Shown piece after piece: positions 1 through 6,075 of a stretch of 6,075 nucleotides of DNA. This stretch comes from Bacteroides sp. (GTDB lineage: Bacteria > Bacteroidota > Bacteroidia > Bacteroidales > GCA-2748055). Where the stretch lies: assembly GCA_011048475.1 (NCBI GenBank), contig DSDZ01000004.1, forward strand, positions 1 to 6,075. The letters run 5' to 3'. Both the position numbers and the translations under genes were made by a program. Under the pieces are notes generated by a model. The model was given only the letters and a program-made list of their open reading frames with translations. It made no database searches and was not told the DNA's origin. Each line of letters begins with the position of its first letter. Position 1 is the first letter of the stretch.

Positions 1-1081
1 CCCTTCCTGACAATCCTTCCATCCGGGTGGCCATGAAGAGGGAGTTATAGATCGCCTCCGCAGTGGCATCCACCACCGCCAGGAAGAGCGGGGTCATGTG
101 CTCGTTGCGAAGCAGGGGGATGTTCTCAACAGTTGCTTTTGAACTGTCGGGGATCCGAAGCTCCGGATGGGCGCTGAATGCTATGGCATAGTCACCGCTC
201 CCGTTGGACGAGAATCCCCCTACGGTACCGAAGGCAAGGAACGATCTCCGGGCCATCCTTTCCAGGTTCCTGGCGTCGAGCGGGGCATCCGTGGCAATGA
301 CGATCATGCATGAACCATCCACCTGTTCAGGGAGCCTTCCCGAAAGGTAGTGCTTCCCCAGTTCCTCCCCTACAGGCGCCCCGTTAATGGTCAGGATCCC
401 TCCGAAATTTGATTGCACGAGCACCCCCACTGCATACCCTCCCAGTTCTTCGGGCAGCACCCGGGAGGAGGAGCCGATCCCTCCCTTGAATCCCATGCAC
501 ACCGTACCCGTTCCTGCTCCGATGCATCCCTCGGCAACCGGTCCGGATGCAGCCGAAGCGATGGCCTCGCGCACATGGGAAATGTTCACATGGCGTCCCC
601 GGATATCGTTCAGCCATCCGTCGTTGGTCTCCCCGGCAACGGGATTGACCGAACGCACCTCCTCGTTCCCGGGGCGGGCGAGCACATCATCCACCAGTCC
701 GTTTGCCACCGTGAACACGCTCAGTGTATTGGTCAGTCCGATGGGGGTTTCCAGGCTGCCCAGTTCCTCCACCTGCGTGAACCCCACAGCTTTCCCGAAT
801 CCGTTTCCCACGCAGATGGCAGCAGGTACCTTTTCCATGAACAGGTTCCCTCCGTGGGGCAGGACCACGGTCACGCCCGTCCTTACCGAGTCCCCTTCGA
901 TGAGTGTCCGGTGTCCCACCATCACCCCGGGCACATCTGTGATGGCGTTCCAGGGACCGGGACTGAGGATTCCGGGTCTGATTCCCAGGTCTCTCGCCCT
1001 CACCTGTTCCTGCGCATGACATGCCAGGGTGCCCGGGATCAGGACCAACCAGGCAACGATCAGGATATTATTCAGGTTCAT
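1..1081 (-). CDS. P1-family (DmpA-like) N-terminal-nucleophile aminopeptidase, exported; C-terminus cut by window edge
   Basis: The frame is open from an ATG at 1081 to the left edge and gives 360 residues. Residues 1-23 form a signal peptide with a hydrophobic core and a probable cleavage after CHA, leaving Gln24. The mature part carries the P1/DmpA family landmarks in order: NAITDVPGVMVGH (45-57), VGNGFGKA (91-98), GETNDGWLND (150-159), EGCIGAGTGT (184-193), GFKGGIG (197-203), LVQSNFG (221-227), and DGSCMIVIATDAPL (255-268). In this family the proenzyme cleaves itself before the nucleophile at the start of that last strand, so I place the cut at Gly256/Ser257, giving alpha and beta chains. 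SNGSGDYAIAFS (292-303) follows. The sequence stops after EAIYNSLFMATRM, close to the family's usual end, so probably about 20 residues are missing. Known members cleave N-terminal residues from peptides or amides, some acting on beta- or D-amino acids; the substrate here is unknown. The start overlaps the racemase gene by 14 nt. An in-frame stop at 1094-1096 rules out any earlier start. Confidence 0.93.
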   Translation of the reverse strand, partial: MNLNNILIVAWLVLIPGTLACHAQEQVRARDLGIRPGILSPGPWNAITDVPGVMVGHRTLIEGDSVRTGVTVVLPHGGNLFMEKVPAAICVGNGFGKAVGFTQVEELGSLETPIGLTNTLSVFTVANGLVDDVLARPGNEEVRSVNPVAGETNDGWLNDIRGRHVNISHVREAIASAASGPVAEGCIGAGTGTVCMGFKGGIGSSSRVLPEELGGYAVGVLVQSNFGGILTINGAPVGEELGKHYLSGRLPEQVDGSCMIVIATDAPLDARNLERMARRSFLAFGTVGGFSSNGSGDYAIAFSAHPELRIPDSSKATVENIPLLRNEHMTPLFLAVVDATAEAIYNSLFMATRMEGLSGR

Positions 1082-1835
1082 TTTTCTCGGGTTTCAGTTT
1101 TGATGCATCAACGCTCCGTATCAGTGCCCTGGCCAGGATGCGGGTCGGATCAATGGTTACCAATGTGCCGGTGTCCTTCCCGGTCAGTGCCATGGAAATC
1201 TCGGTGCATCCCAGTATCACCGCCTGCGCCCCTTCCTTTTGCAGATATCCGATCCCGCGGAGCAGATTCCCTATGGCCGCCGGGCGGGCGGGAACCGGAC
1301 AGGATTTGATCCCATATTCCGGATCATACACCGCGGGATGGATCAGCTTTTCCTGTATTTCACGCGTTGGACGGATGGTTTCATAGCCCCTTATTTCCAG
1401 GGCTTTCTGGTACACACCACTTTCGTAAGTCCCCGTTGTGGAGAGCACCCCGATCCTGGATAATCCTGGATGGGTACTGCCCAAATAAGAGGTGGTCTCA
1501 TCGATCATATTCAACAGCCGGATGCGGCACTCCGTTTCCCTGAGCCGTTGAAGGATCAAACCGAAGATTCTGTCCGCATGCGCCGTGTTACATGCGATGC
1601 CGGCCACCCTGGAACCGATCACCTCCAGCTTGATCAGGATCTCAGCAATCGCATATGCGGGATTATCCCTGGTTTTGCCCAGCAGGAATTCGGTGCGGTC
1701 AGGGATCAAAGAAGGCAGGGACATCAGGACCACATCCAGGTGCTCCTGATCGCTTCCCGCCAGTGTATTGTCAAACACCTTGCGAAGCAGATCCAGTCCG
1801 GCATAGGGTCCGGTTCCTCCGACAATCCCGATCAT
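1068..1835 (-). CDS. Aspartate/glutamate racemase family protein
   Basis: This 255-residue protein has the Asp/Glu racemase fold signature. It opens with MIGIVGGTGPYAGLDLLRK, the glycine-rich first strand, and continues with PSLIPDRTEFLLG (41-53), GIACNTAHA (79-87) and VILGCTEISM (206-215). The two catalytic cysteines expected for a cofactor-independent two-base racemase are both present, Cys82 in ACNTAH and Cys210 in GCTE. Length is near the usual size for this family, and it has no signal peptide, so it should act in the cytoplasm. The substrate cannot be read from the sequence: aspartate is the default guess, but relatives act on glutamate, hydantoins or other acids. The gene begins 5 nt after the sulfotransferase stop, with a purine-rich GAAGAAG directly before the ATG. 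Its end overlaps the start of the exported peptidase gene, so the three genes are very likely co-transcribed. The last 15 or so residues form a charged tail. Confidence 0.92.
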   Translation of the reverse strand: MIGIVGGTGPYAGLDLLRKVFDNTLAGSDQEHLDVVLMSLPSLIPDRTEFLLGKTRDNPAYAIAEILIKLEVIGSRVAGIACNTAHADRIFGLILQRLRETECRIRLLNMIDETTSYLGSTHPGLSRIGVLSTTGTYESGVYQKALEIRGYETIRPTREIQEKLIHPAVYDPEYGIKSCPVPARPAAIGNLLRGIGYLQKEGAQAVILGCTEISMALTGKDTGTLVTIDPTRILARALIRSVDASKLKPEKNEPE

Positions 1836-1840
1836 CTTCT

Positions 1841-2572
1841 TCAGTCATTTACCAGCTTGTATCCCAGCCTCTCCGCGATCCTTGGATCCAGGTTCCGGTA
1901 AAGGATTAAGAGCTCCCCGCCGGAAAACCGGTCTGCAGGTTGGTCCTCAAGGTACGCTTTTCTCTTCTTATCTGTAAACCTGCGGCTCATTTTCACCCGG
2001 TCGATGTCCCTGAAAGTATCCTGCTTTCTCTCCAGGTGGAATGCTGCTCCGATCATGCAGAGGGTCTTCTCCAGCTGCCGGAGCAGATCCTCGTATTTCA
2101 CGATCACCACCCTGTCGCTCTGGTCCGAGAAATCAAGCCACTTTCCATAGAACAGACTATAATCGATCATGTACTGATGGTTCAGGGATCTCCTGCGGTA
2201 GCCAGGCCACCTGTTCTTCCTGGCAAATCTGCAGATACTGGGGTGCCAGCTCAGGGGATCCCTGACCGTTACAAGGTACTTCAGGGTGCCTGTCTCCACC
2301 ATTTCACCTGTCAGCATTCCGGAAACACAGGAATCAAACCCGGCAAAGGATTCGAAACGGAAATTGTTCAGGTACCTGTGATCCGGAATAAAGACCTTCT
2401 CCTCATAAGGCCTGAAATGCTTGTGAAGGGGAAGCGCTCTTGCGTCCCCATGGTTCATGAACCTGATGGCATTGAAATTCTCTTCCATCAGCTCGCGGAG
2501 ATAGTTTGTACCGGTCCGCTGCAATCCGTAAAGCATGAGGTATGAATCCGGCATTCGATCCGATGATGTCAT
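1841..2572 (-). CDS. Sulfotransferase-like protein (PAPS-dependent type)
   Basis: This 243-residue cytoplasmic protein shows the two nucleotide-binding elements of PAPS sulfotransferases. The 5'-phosphosulfate loop is YGLQRTGTNYLRELM (15-29), near the N-terminus as expected. The 3'-phosphate site is YLVTVRDPLSWHPSICRF (99-116), where Arg104 and Ser112 have the classic eight-residue spacing. VVIVKYEDLLRQLE (155-168) resembles the strand-plus-YEDL segment found in bacterial sulfotransferase-domain proteins. Such enzymes move a sulfuryl group from PAPS to a hydroxyl or amine on a sugar, lipid or small molecule; nothing here identifies the acceptor. The protein is rich in Arg, Lys and aromatic residues and is at the short end for the family. 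The start codon overlaps the LacI stop in an ATGA, which supports this Met over Met7 and suggests translational coupling. No PAPS-synthesis genes are present in the window. A related P-loop kinase-like role cannot be excluded. Confidence 0.82.
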   Translation of the reverse strand: MTSSDRMPDSYLMLYGLQRTGTNYLRELMEENFNAIRFMNHGDARALPLHKHFRPYEEKVFIPDHRYLNNFRFESFAGFDSCVSGMLTGEMVETGTLKYLVTVRDPLSWHPSICRFARKNRWPGYRRRSLNHQYMIDYSLFYGKWLDFSDQSDRVVIVKYEDLLRQLEKTLCMIGAAFHLERKQDTFRDIDRVKMSRRFTDKKRKAYLEDQPADRFSGGELLILYRNLDPRIAERLGYKLVND

Positions 2573-3618
2573 CGCGCGACGGCGGAAGTTTTATTCTTCA
2601 GTGAGGATTCCCTGACGATGAGCTGGTGGCTCAGGACAATGGTCTTTGTGAGCACGGGTGATTCCCGGTCTAGCATATCGATCAGGGTGGAGGCGGCCAC
2701 TTCTCCCATCTCCATCCCGGGGTAATGGATGGTGGTCAGCCCGGGATCGATTACCCTGGACAGGTGGACATTGTTGAACCCGACCACGGCGATGTCTTCC
2801 GGGACACGGATGCCTTTCTGCTTCAGTTCGCAGATGACCGAGACAGCTGAAGAGTCGTTGGCAGCAAAGATCCCGTCCGGCGGGGCATCCATCTCCAGGA
2901 TCTTCTTCACCGCATAGACCCCTGTATCTTCGTTCAGGATATCAATCAGTGTCAGCCCTTTGTCATCGGACAACCCGTGCTCATCCAGCGCTTTCCTGTA
3001 CCCCCTGAAGCGTTCCCTGTACACATGACAAAGCAGGTTCCCTCCGATAAACATGATCCTTCTGCACCCCTGTTCGACCAAATGTTCGGTCGCATCAAAC
3101 GCGGCCTGGCTGTTATCGATCACAACACTGGTGCACTTGTAACGGGGATGCTCCTTTACCCGGTCAAAAAACACCACCGGGATCCCTTTCTCGAAAAACA
3201 TATTCAGGTGGTCCAGGTTCCTGGTATCACAGGCCAGGGAAATAAGCAGCCCCTCCACCCTGCTGTTATACATGGTGGCGACATTGGCCCTTTCCTTTTC
3301 CACTGATTCACGCGACTGGCTGATGATCAGATTGTAACCGATCTGGTTCACTTTCTTTTCGATCCCGGAAACGACCGCAGACTGAAAACTGCTGTCCAGC
3401 CTCGGAAGGATCACACCCAGGGTGTTGGACCTGTTCTTTCTGAGGTTCCTGGCAAAGGTGTTCTGCTGGTAGCCCATGGTCCGGGCGGTGTCGATGATCC
3501 TCCTTGAGGTCTCTTCCCTGATGGCCGGATGGTTCCTCAGTCCCCTGCTGACAGTGGAGGCTGAAAGGTTCAGCACCTTTGCGATATCGTAAATGGTAAC
3601 CTCTTTTTTCTGGTTCAT
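2569..3618 (-). CDS. LacI/GalR-family transcriptional regulator
   Basis: This 349-residue protein has a complete LacI-family layout. The N-terminal helix-turn-helix is TIYDIAKVLNLSASTVSRGL (8-27), with SASTVSR as the recognition helix. The hinge follows (about 53-66), with Leu59 in ARNLRKN at the position that normally intercalates at the central CpG of the operator. The periplasmic-binding-protein-like effector domain runs from TLGVILPRLDSSF (66-78) through GIPVVFFDRV (145-154), RERFRGYRKAL (201-211), DGIFAANDSSAVSV (248-261) and VVGFNNVHLSRVIDPGLTTI (278-297). Members usually bind a sugar or nucleoside and release DNA when it binds. The gene is first in a tight minus-strand group and diverges from the URO-D-like gene. 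A matching operator lies 65-78 nt upstream of its start (3683-3696), so autoregulation and control of both groups are likely. The effector is unknown. Confidence 0.97.
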   Translation of the reverse strand: MNQKKEVTIYDIAKVLNLSASTVSRGLRNHPAIREETSRRIIDTARTMGYQQNTFARNLRKNRSNTLGVILPRLDSSFQSAVVSGIEKKVNQIGYNLIISQSRESVEKERANVATMYNSRVEGLLISLACDTRNLDHLNMFFEKGIPVVFFDRVKEHPRYKCTSVVIDNSQAAFDATEHLVEQGCRRIMFIGGNLLCHVYRERFRGYRKALDEHGLSDDKGLTLIDILNEDTGVYAVKKILEMDAPPDGIFAANDSSAVSVICELKQKGIRVPEDIAVVGFNNVHLSRVIDPGLTTIHYPGMEMGEVAASTLIDMLDRESPVLTKTIVLSHQLIVRESSLKNKTSAVAR

Positions 3619-3681
3619 GGGACATGTATCCCACCATAACGGGAGACGGAATTAAAATTATGAAAAACTTTGTCAATTTCC

Positions 3682-3711
3682 TTGCAATCGGTTGCAATTT
3701 TTCTATTTTTA
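3682..3711 (+). promoter_or_regulatory. Possible Bacteroidota-type promoter for the URO-D/DUF6807 genes
   Basis: A TTG at 3682-3684 lies 19 nt before TATTTTTA (3704-3711). The second element resembles the Bacteroidota -7 motif TAnnTTTG except at its last base, and the spacing is near the usual 19-21 nt for the -33 and -7 elements. The -33 part lies inside the LacI operator, as expected for a repressed promoter. It would start transcription only about 12-15 nt before the GTG at 3730. On the minus strand, TAATTTTA (3660-3653) is a candidate -7 element for the LacI gene, but I find no well-spaced -33 partner. Confidence 0.3.
3683..3696. promoter_or_regulatory. LacI-family operator in the divergent intergenic region
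   Basis: The 14-mer TGCAATCGGTTGCA is a near-perfect inverted repeat centred on the CpG at 3689-3690. It fits the general LacI/GalR operator pattern TGNAANCGNTTNCA at all ten fixed bases. Extending by one base each side gives TTGCAA-TCGG-TTGCAA (3682-3697), in which each half is itself the palindrome TTGCAA. It sits 65-78 nt upstream of the LacI start and 34-47 nt upstream of the GTG of the URO-D-like gene, so one bound dimer could affect both promoters. The assignment to the neighbouring regulator is an inference from position and from that protein's hinge and recognition helix. Confidence 0.75.
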
Positions 3712-3729
3712 TATGGAAAATCTGCGAAT

Positions 3730-4761
3730 GTGACCGGACAACAGTGGGATAAACTCCTGAAAGTGATTGAAGGAAAGGTATTTAGCCCGATCCCTACAGG
3801 GTTCATTGTGGACAGTCCCTGGTTGCCCAACTGGTACGGCGCCGACATCCTGGATTATTTTACAAATGACGAGATCTGGCTGAAAGCGAACCTTCAGGTG
3901 GCGGAAACCTTCCCGGATGTAATGTTCCTTCCCGGTTTCTGGTCTGAATTCGGAATGTGCTCCGAGCCCTCGGCATTCGGCTCAAAATGTACCCTCCCGC
4001 GGAATGTTTTCCCGAGTTCGCACAGGGTGATCCGACATGCGGGAGATATTCCGAAACTGATCCGGCCGAATCCGGAAACGGACGGCTTCGGTCCCTTTAT
4101 TCTCAACCGCCTGCGCCTGAACCGCCGGAAGATAGAGGACAGCGGCCACCGGATCTGTTTCTCCGTATCGAGGGGTCCGCTGAACATCGCCTCTTTCCTG
4201 TGGGGAGTGACCGAATTGATGACCGCGATGATCACAAATCCGGAGGAGGTCCACCAGCTGCTCGAACTGGTCAATGCGTACCTGATCGAATGGCATGACC
4301 TGCAGGCAGATGCTTTCCCGACCATTGACGGGATCCTGATCCTGGATGACATCATCGGTTTCATCGGAGAGGAAGAGTTCCGGGAATTCGGCCTTCCCTA
4401 TTTCAAGAAGCTTTTTGACAGGGATGCATCCGTGAAGTTCCTCCACAACGACGCCACGTATAAATCCTCCATCGGTTTCATGAACGAGATGGGGGTCAAC
4501 CTGTTCAACATGGGTTTCGAATCGGACCTCAATGAACTGAAGGCCCTCACACAGAACCGGGTTACCATGCTGGGGAATATACCTCCCAGGGATGTGCTGG
4601 CCAACGGGACCGTTGAAGAAATGGAGCAGCAGGTGAAGTCCCTGATCAATGACCTGAAGGATAAGCGCAGGGTCATTCTCTCATGCGGGGGCGGGATGCC
4701 TCCGGACGTGACCACCGAAAAGATCCGCGCATTCGTGGAGACGGTGGGAAAATACAGCTGA
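3730..4761 (+). CDS. Uroporphyrinogen-decarboxylase-family protein (MtaA-like), non-haem member
   Basis: From the GTG at 3730 the protein has 343 residues. It has the URO-D superfamily layout: an N-terminal segment VIEGKVFSPIPTGFIVDSPW (12-31), GFWSEFGMCSEPSAFG (69-84), SVSRGPLNIASFLWG (145-159), ILILDDIIGFIGEEEFREF (202-220), FLHNDATYK (237-245), VNLFNMGFESDL (256-267), MLGNIPPRDVLANGT (280-294) and ILSCGGGMPP (316-325). Relatives include haem-pathway HemE and the MtaA/MtbA/CmuA methyltransferases. The SCGGG ending and lack of HemE's N-terminal signature point to the methyltransferase-like branch. In that branch zinc is held by His-X-Cys and a distal Cys. Here His239 and Cys319 are kept, but the middle position is Asp241. 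The frame can be extended to a TTG at 3670, but that would run translation through the operator and add AIFLFLYGKSAN, which is unlike the family. The reaction is unknown; no corrinoid protein is adjacent. DUF6807 follows after 21 nt. Confidence 0.88.
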   Translation: MTGQQWDKLLKVIEGKVFSPIPTGFIVDSPWLPNWYGADILDYFTNDEIWLKANLQVAETFPDVMFLPGFWSEFGMCSEPSAFGSKCTLPRNVFPSSHRVIRHAGDIPKLIRPNPETDGFGPFILNRLRLNRRKIEDSGHRICFSVSRGPLNIASFLWGVTELMTAMITNPEEVHQLLELVNAYLIEWHDLQADAFPTIDGILILDDIIGFIGEEEFREFGLPYFKKLFDRDASVKFLHNDATYKSSIGFMNEMGVNLFNMGFESDLNELKALTQNRVTMLGNIPPRDVLANGTVEEMEQQVKSLINDLKDKRRVILSCGGGMPPDVTTEKIRAFVETVGKYS

Positions 4762-4782
4762 AAACTAATATATATAATAGGT

Positions 4783-6033
4783 ATGAAACATACAGTGACG
4801 TTTGCCCTTTTGCTGATCTTCCTGCAGGTATCGGCCCAGGAAATCGCAAAAATAAATGTTTTCGCAGGTGAGACAGACCGCCTGGACAGTCCCGTGGCGG
4901 TAAACCTGGAGCAGGTCAATTACAATGAAGACGAAGGAAGCCTGGCGCTCTTCGAGGTGACCGGAGCCCGGAAGGTCCCTGTCCCCTGCCAGCTGGAGAC
5001 GGGACACTCCACCAGGCTCTGGTTCATCCTGTCGGGGAAAACACCCGCGGGGGAAACCCGTGAATATGTCCTTGTCAGGCAGGAAGGGGACCCGTCCGTC
5101 ACACCTGTCGGTCTGCAAAAGAAGCACCAGAGCCTTCAACTGAGATACGGGGATCATCCGGTCCTTGACTACCAGTTCGGGACGATGTATCCGCCGGAGG
5201 GGGTTCCCGTGCTCTTCAAACGTTCAGGCTTCATCCATCCCCTGTGGTCACCCGACGGACAGGTCCTTTCGAGGATCCAGGCGCCCGACCATTACCACCA
5301 TTACGGGATCTGGGGACCCTGGACGAAAACACACATCAACGGACGCGAGGTGGATTTCTGGAACCTGATCAAGGGAGAAGGCACGGTGCGGTTCGCCGGA
5401 TTCCTGTCTGAAACAGAAGGACCTGTTTACAGCGGATTCAGGGCATTGCAGGAGCATATTGATTTCGGCGGAAGGGGGGAAGACCGGGTGGCCATGAACG
5501 AGGTGCTGGATGTCCGGGCCTGGAATGTGGGTGATGGGGATGTCTGGCTGATCGATTACACGACCACCCTGAACACACCCCTTGATTCGGGCATCATGCT
5601 CGATGCCTACAGGTATGGAGGGGGGATCGGATACCGGGCCACGGAGGACTGGCACAAGGACAACTGCACCGTCCTCACTTCCGAGGGAAATGACAGGCTG
5701 AGCGCAGACGGCAGCAAAGCGAAATGGTGCATCGTGGAAGGCGAGTCGGTTTCGGAAGAAGGCCGGAGCGGGATACTGTTCATGGGACACACTTCCAACC
5801 GCGATTTCCCTGAACCCATGCGGGTTTGGCCGGTGAACCAGAACCGGGGAAGGGGCGACATGTACTTCGAATTTTGTCCCATCCGCCACAAAGACTGGAA
5901 ACTGGACAAGGGAAGGGATTATACCCTGAAGTACAGGCTGCTGGTCTTCGACGGCCACATTTCCCCGGAGGAGGCGGAAATGTACTGGCAGGGATTCGGC
6001 AACCCTCCCCGCGTGGAGATCCGGGGTCTGTAG
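4783..6033 (+). CDS. DUF6807 (PmoA-like) family protein, exported
   Basis: This 416-residue protein starts with a Sec signal peptide, a hydrophobic run FALLLIFLQVSA (7-18), with probable cleavage after Ala18 leaving Gln19 at the mature N-terminus. The family core is seen at SGFIHPLWSPDGQVLSRIQ (148-166), then APDHYHHYGIWGPW (167-180), a His-rich stretch with His170, His172 and His173, then VDFWNLIKGEGTVRF (190-204). The second half has the strand-rich DYTTTLNTPLDSGIMLDAYRY region (258-278) and ends with LLVFDGHISPEEAEMYWQGF (386-405). The family is sometimes labelled 'PmoA' in databases, a misleading name with no tie to particulate methane monooxygenase. Its function is not established. It is common in Bacteroidota and Planctomycetes beside sugar-related oxidoreductases and regulators, so a role in periplasmic carbohydrate handling is a reasonable guess. 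The gene lies 21 nt after the URO-D-like stop, across an AT-only-like spacer, and is probably co-transcribed with it. Confidence 0.9.
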   Translation: MKHTVTFALLLIFLQVSAQEIAKINVFAGETDRLDSPVAVNLEQVNYNEDEGSLALFEVTGARKVPVPCQLETGHSTRLWFILSGKTPAGETREYVLVRQEGDPSVTPVGLQKKHQSLQLRYGDHPVLDYQFGTMYPPEGVPVLFKRSGFIHPLWSPDGQVLSRIQAPDHYHHYGIWGPWTKTHINGREVDFWNLIKGEGTVRFAGFLSETEGPVYSGFRALQEHIDFGGRGEDRVAMNEVLDVRAWNVGDGDVWLIDYTTTLNTPLDSGIMLDAYRYGGGIGYRATEDWHKDNCTVLTSEGNDRLSADGSKAKWCIVEGESVSEEGRSGILFMGHTSNRDFPEPMRVWPVNQNRGRGDMYFEFCPIRHKDWKLDKGRDYTLKYRLLVFDGHISPEEAEMYWQGFGNPPRVEIRGL

Positions 6034-6058
6034 AGCACAGCCATACAAAACCAGGCAT

Positions 6059-6075
6059 ATGAAGGCAATTATATC
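6059..6075 (+). CDS. Start of a further gene, cut by the right edge
   Basis: An ATG at 6059 opens a frame reading M-K-A-I-I followed by the first two bases of a Ser codon (TC), then the window ends. It lies 25 nt after the DUF6807 stop on the same strand, a normal spacing for the next gene of an operon, with a short AGG at 6053-6055 upstream. MKAII is a frequent beginning of zinc-type alcohol dehydrogenases and nucleotidyltransferases, but five residues are too few to name a family. Confidence 0.35.

Noticed and set aside
1018..1024. Lipoprotein signal in the P1 peptidase (Cys21)
   Set aside because: The residues before Cys21 are Thr-Leu-Ala, a poor lipobox with Thr at -3; cleavage after CHA by signal peptidase I fits better.
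413..1309. A 298-codon plus-strand open frame
   Set aside because: It lies antisense to both the P1 peptidase and the racemase, crosses their gene boundary, and its product is a His/Ser/Pro/Arg-rich composition with no recognizable motif. It is a by-product of the GC-rich codon use of the genes opposite.
1940..2545. A 201-codon plus-strand open frame
   Set aside because: It is antisense to the sulfotransferase gene, whose PAPS motifs are clear on the other strand; the plus product has no motif.
3619..3632. Imperfect inverted repeat GGGACATGTATCCC just before the LacI start
   Set aside because: Only the four-base arms pair well and the centre does not match a LacI-type operator; it may be chance.
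3670..3729. A TTG start at 3670 adding 20 residues to the URO-D-like protein
   Set aside because: The extension would be read through the LacI operator and the candidate promoter, is hydrophobic and unlike the family N-terminus, and the alignment-like part begins at the TGQQW segment after the GTG.
4762..4782. AT-rich spacer as a separate promoter for DUF6807
   Set aside because: It is only 21 nt, has no spaced -33/-7 pair within it, and such AT-rich spacers are usual before start codons in Bacteroidota.
5248..6048. A 266-codon minus-strand open frame
   Set aside because: It is antisense to the well-supported DUF6807 gene, extends past its stop, and has no family motif.

Overview
The window carries six protein-coding genes in two divergent groups, plus the first codons of a seventh. 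The organism is probably a member of the Bacteroidota, of moderately high GC for that phylum. The evidence is the gene content (a secreted DUF6807/PmoA-like protein, a uroporphyrinogen-decarboxylase-family protein and a LacI regulator side by side), export signals that leave Gln near the mature N-terminus, weak Shine-Dalgarno sites and an AT-rich promoter region. This is an inference from style and gene families. There is no rRNA or marker gene to settle it.

Leftward group (minus strand, 3618 down to 1): a LacI-type regulator, a PAPS-type sulfotransferase, an aspartate/glutamate racemase family protein and an exported P1-family (DmpA-like) N-terminal-nucleophile peptidase that runs off the left edge. 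The four genes are packed tightly: a 4-nt ATGA overlap, a 5-nt gap, then a 14-nt overlap. They look like one transcript headed by its own regulator.

Rightward group (plus strand, 3730 to the right edge): a uroporphyrinogen-decarboxylase/MtaA-like protein with a probable GTG start, a secreted DUF6807 protein and the start of a further gene (MKAII...) cut by the edge.

The 111-nt region between the groups holds a 14-bp palindrome, TGCAATCGGTTGCA (3683-3696). It fits the common LacI/GalR-family operator pattern TGNAANCGNTTNCA at every fixed position. The simplest model is that the regulator binds here and controls both directions, including its own gene, in response to an unknown small molecule, probably a sugar or sugar derivative. 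The genes suggest accessory metabolism with cytoplasmic enzymes (sulfotransferase, racemase, URO-D-like) and exported ones (peptidase, DUF6807), but no substrate can be named from the sequence. I see no mobile element, CRISPR array, tRNA, rRNA or clear terminator. Both transcription units leave the window, so terminators would lie outside it.
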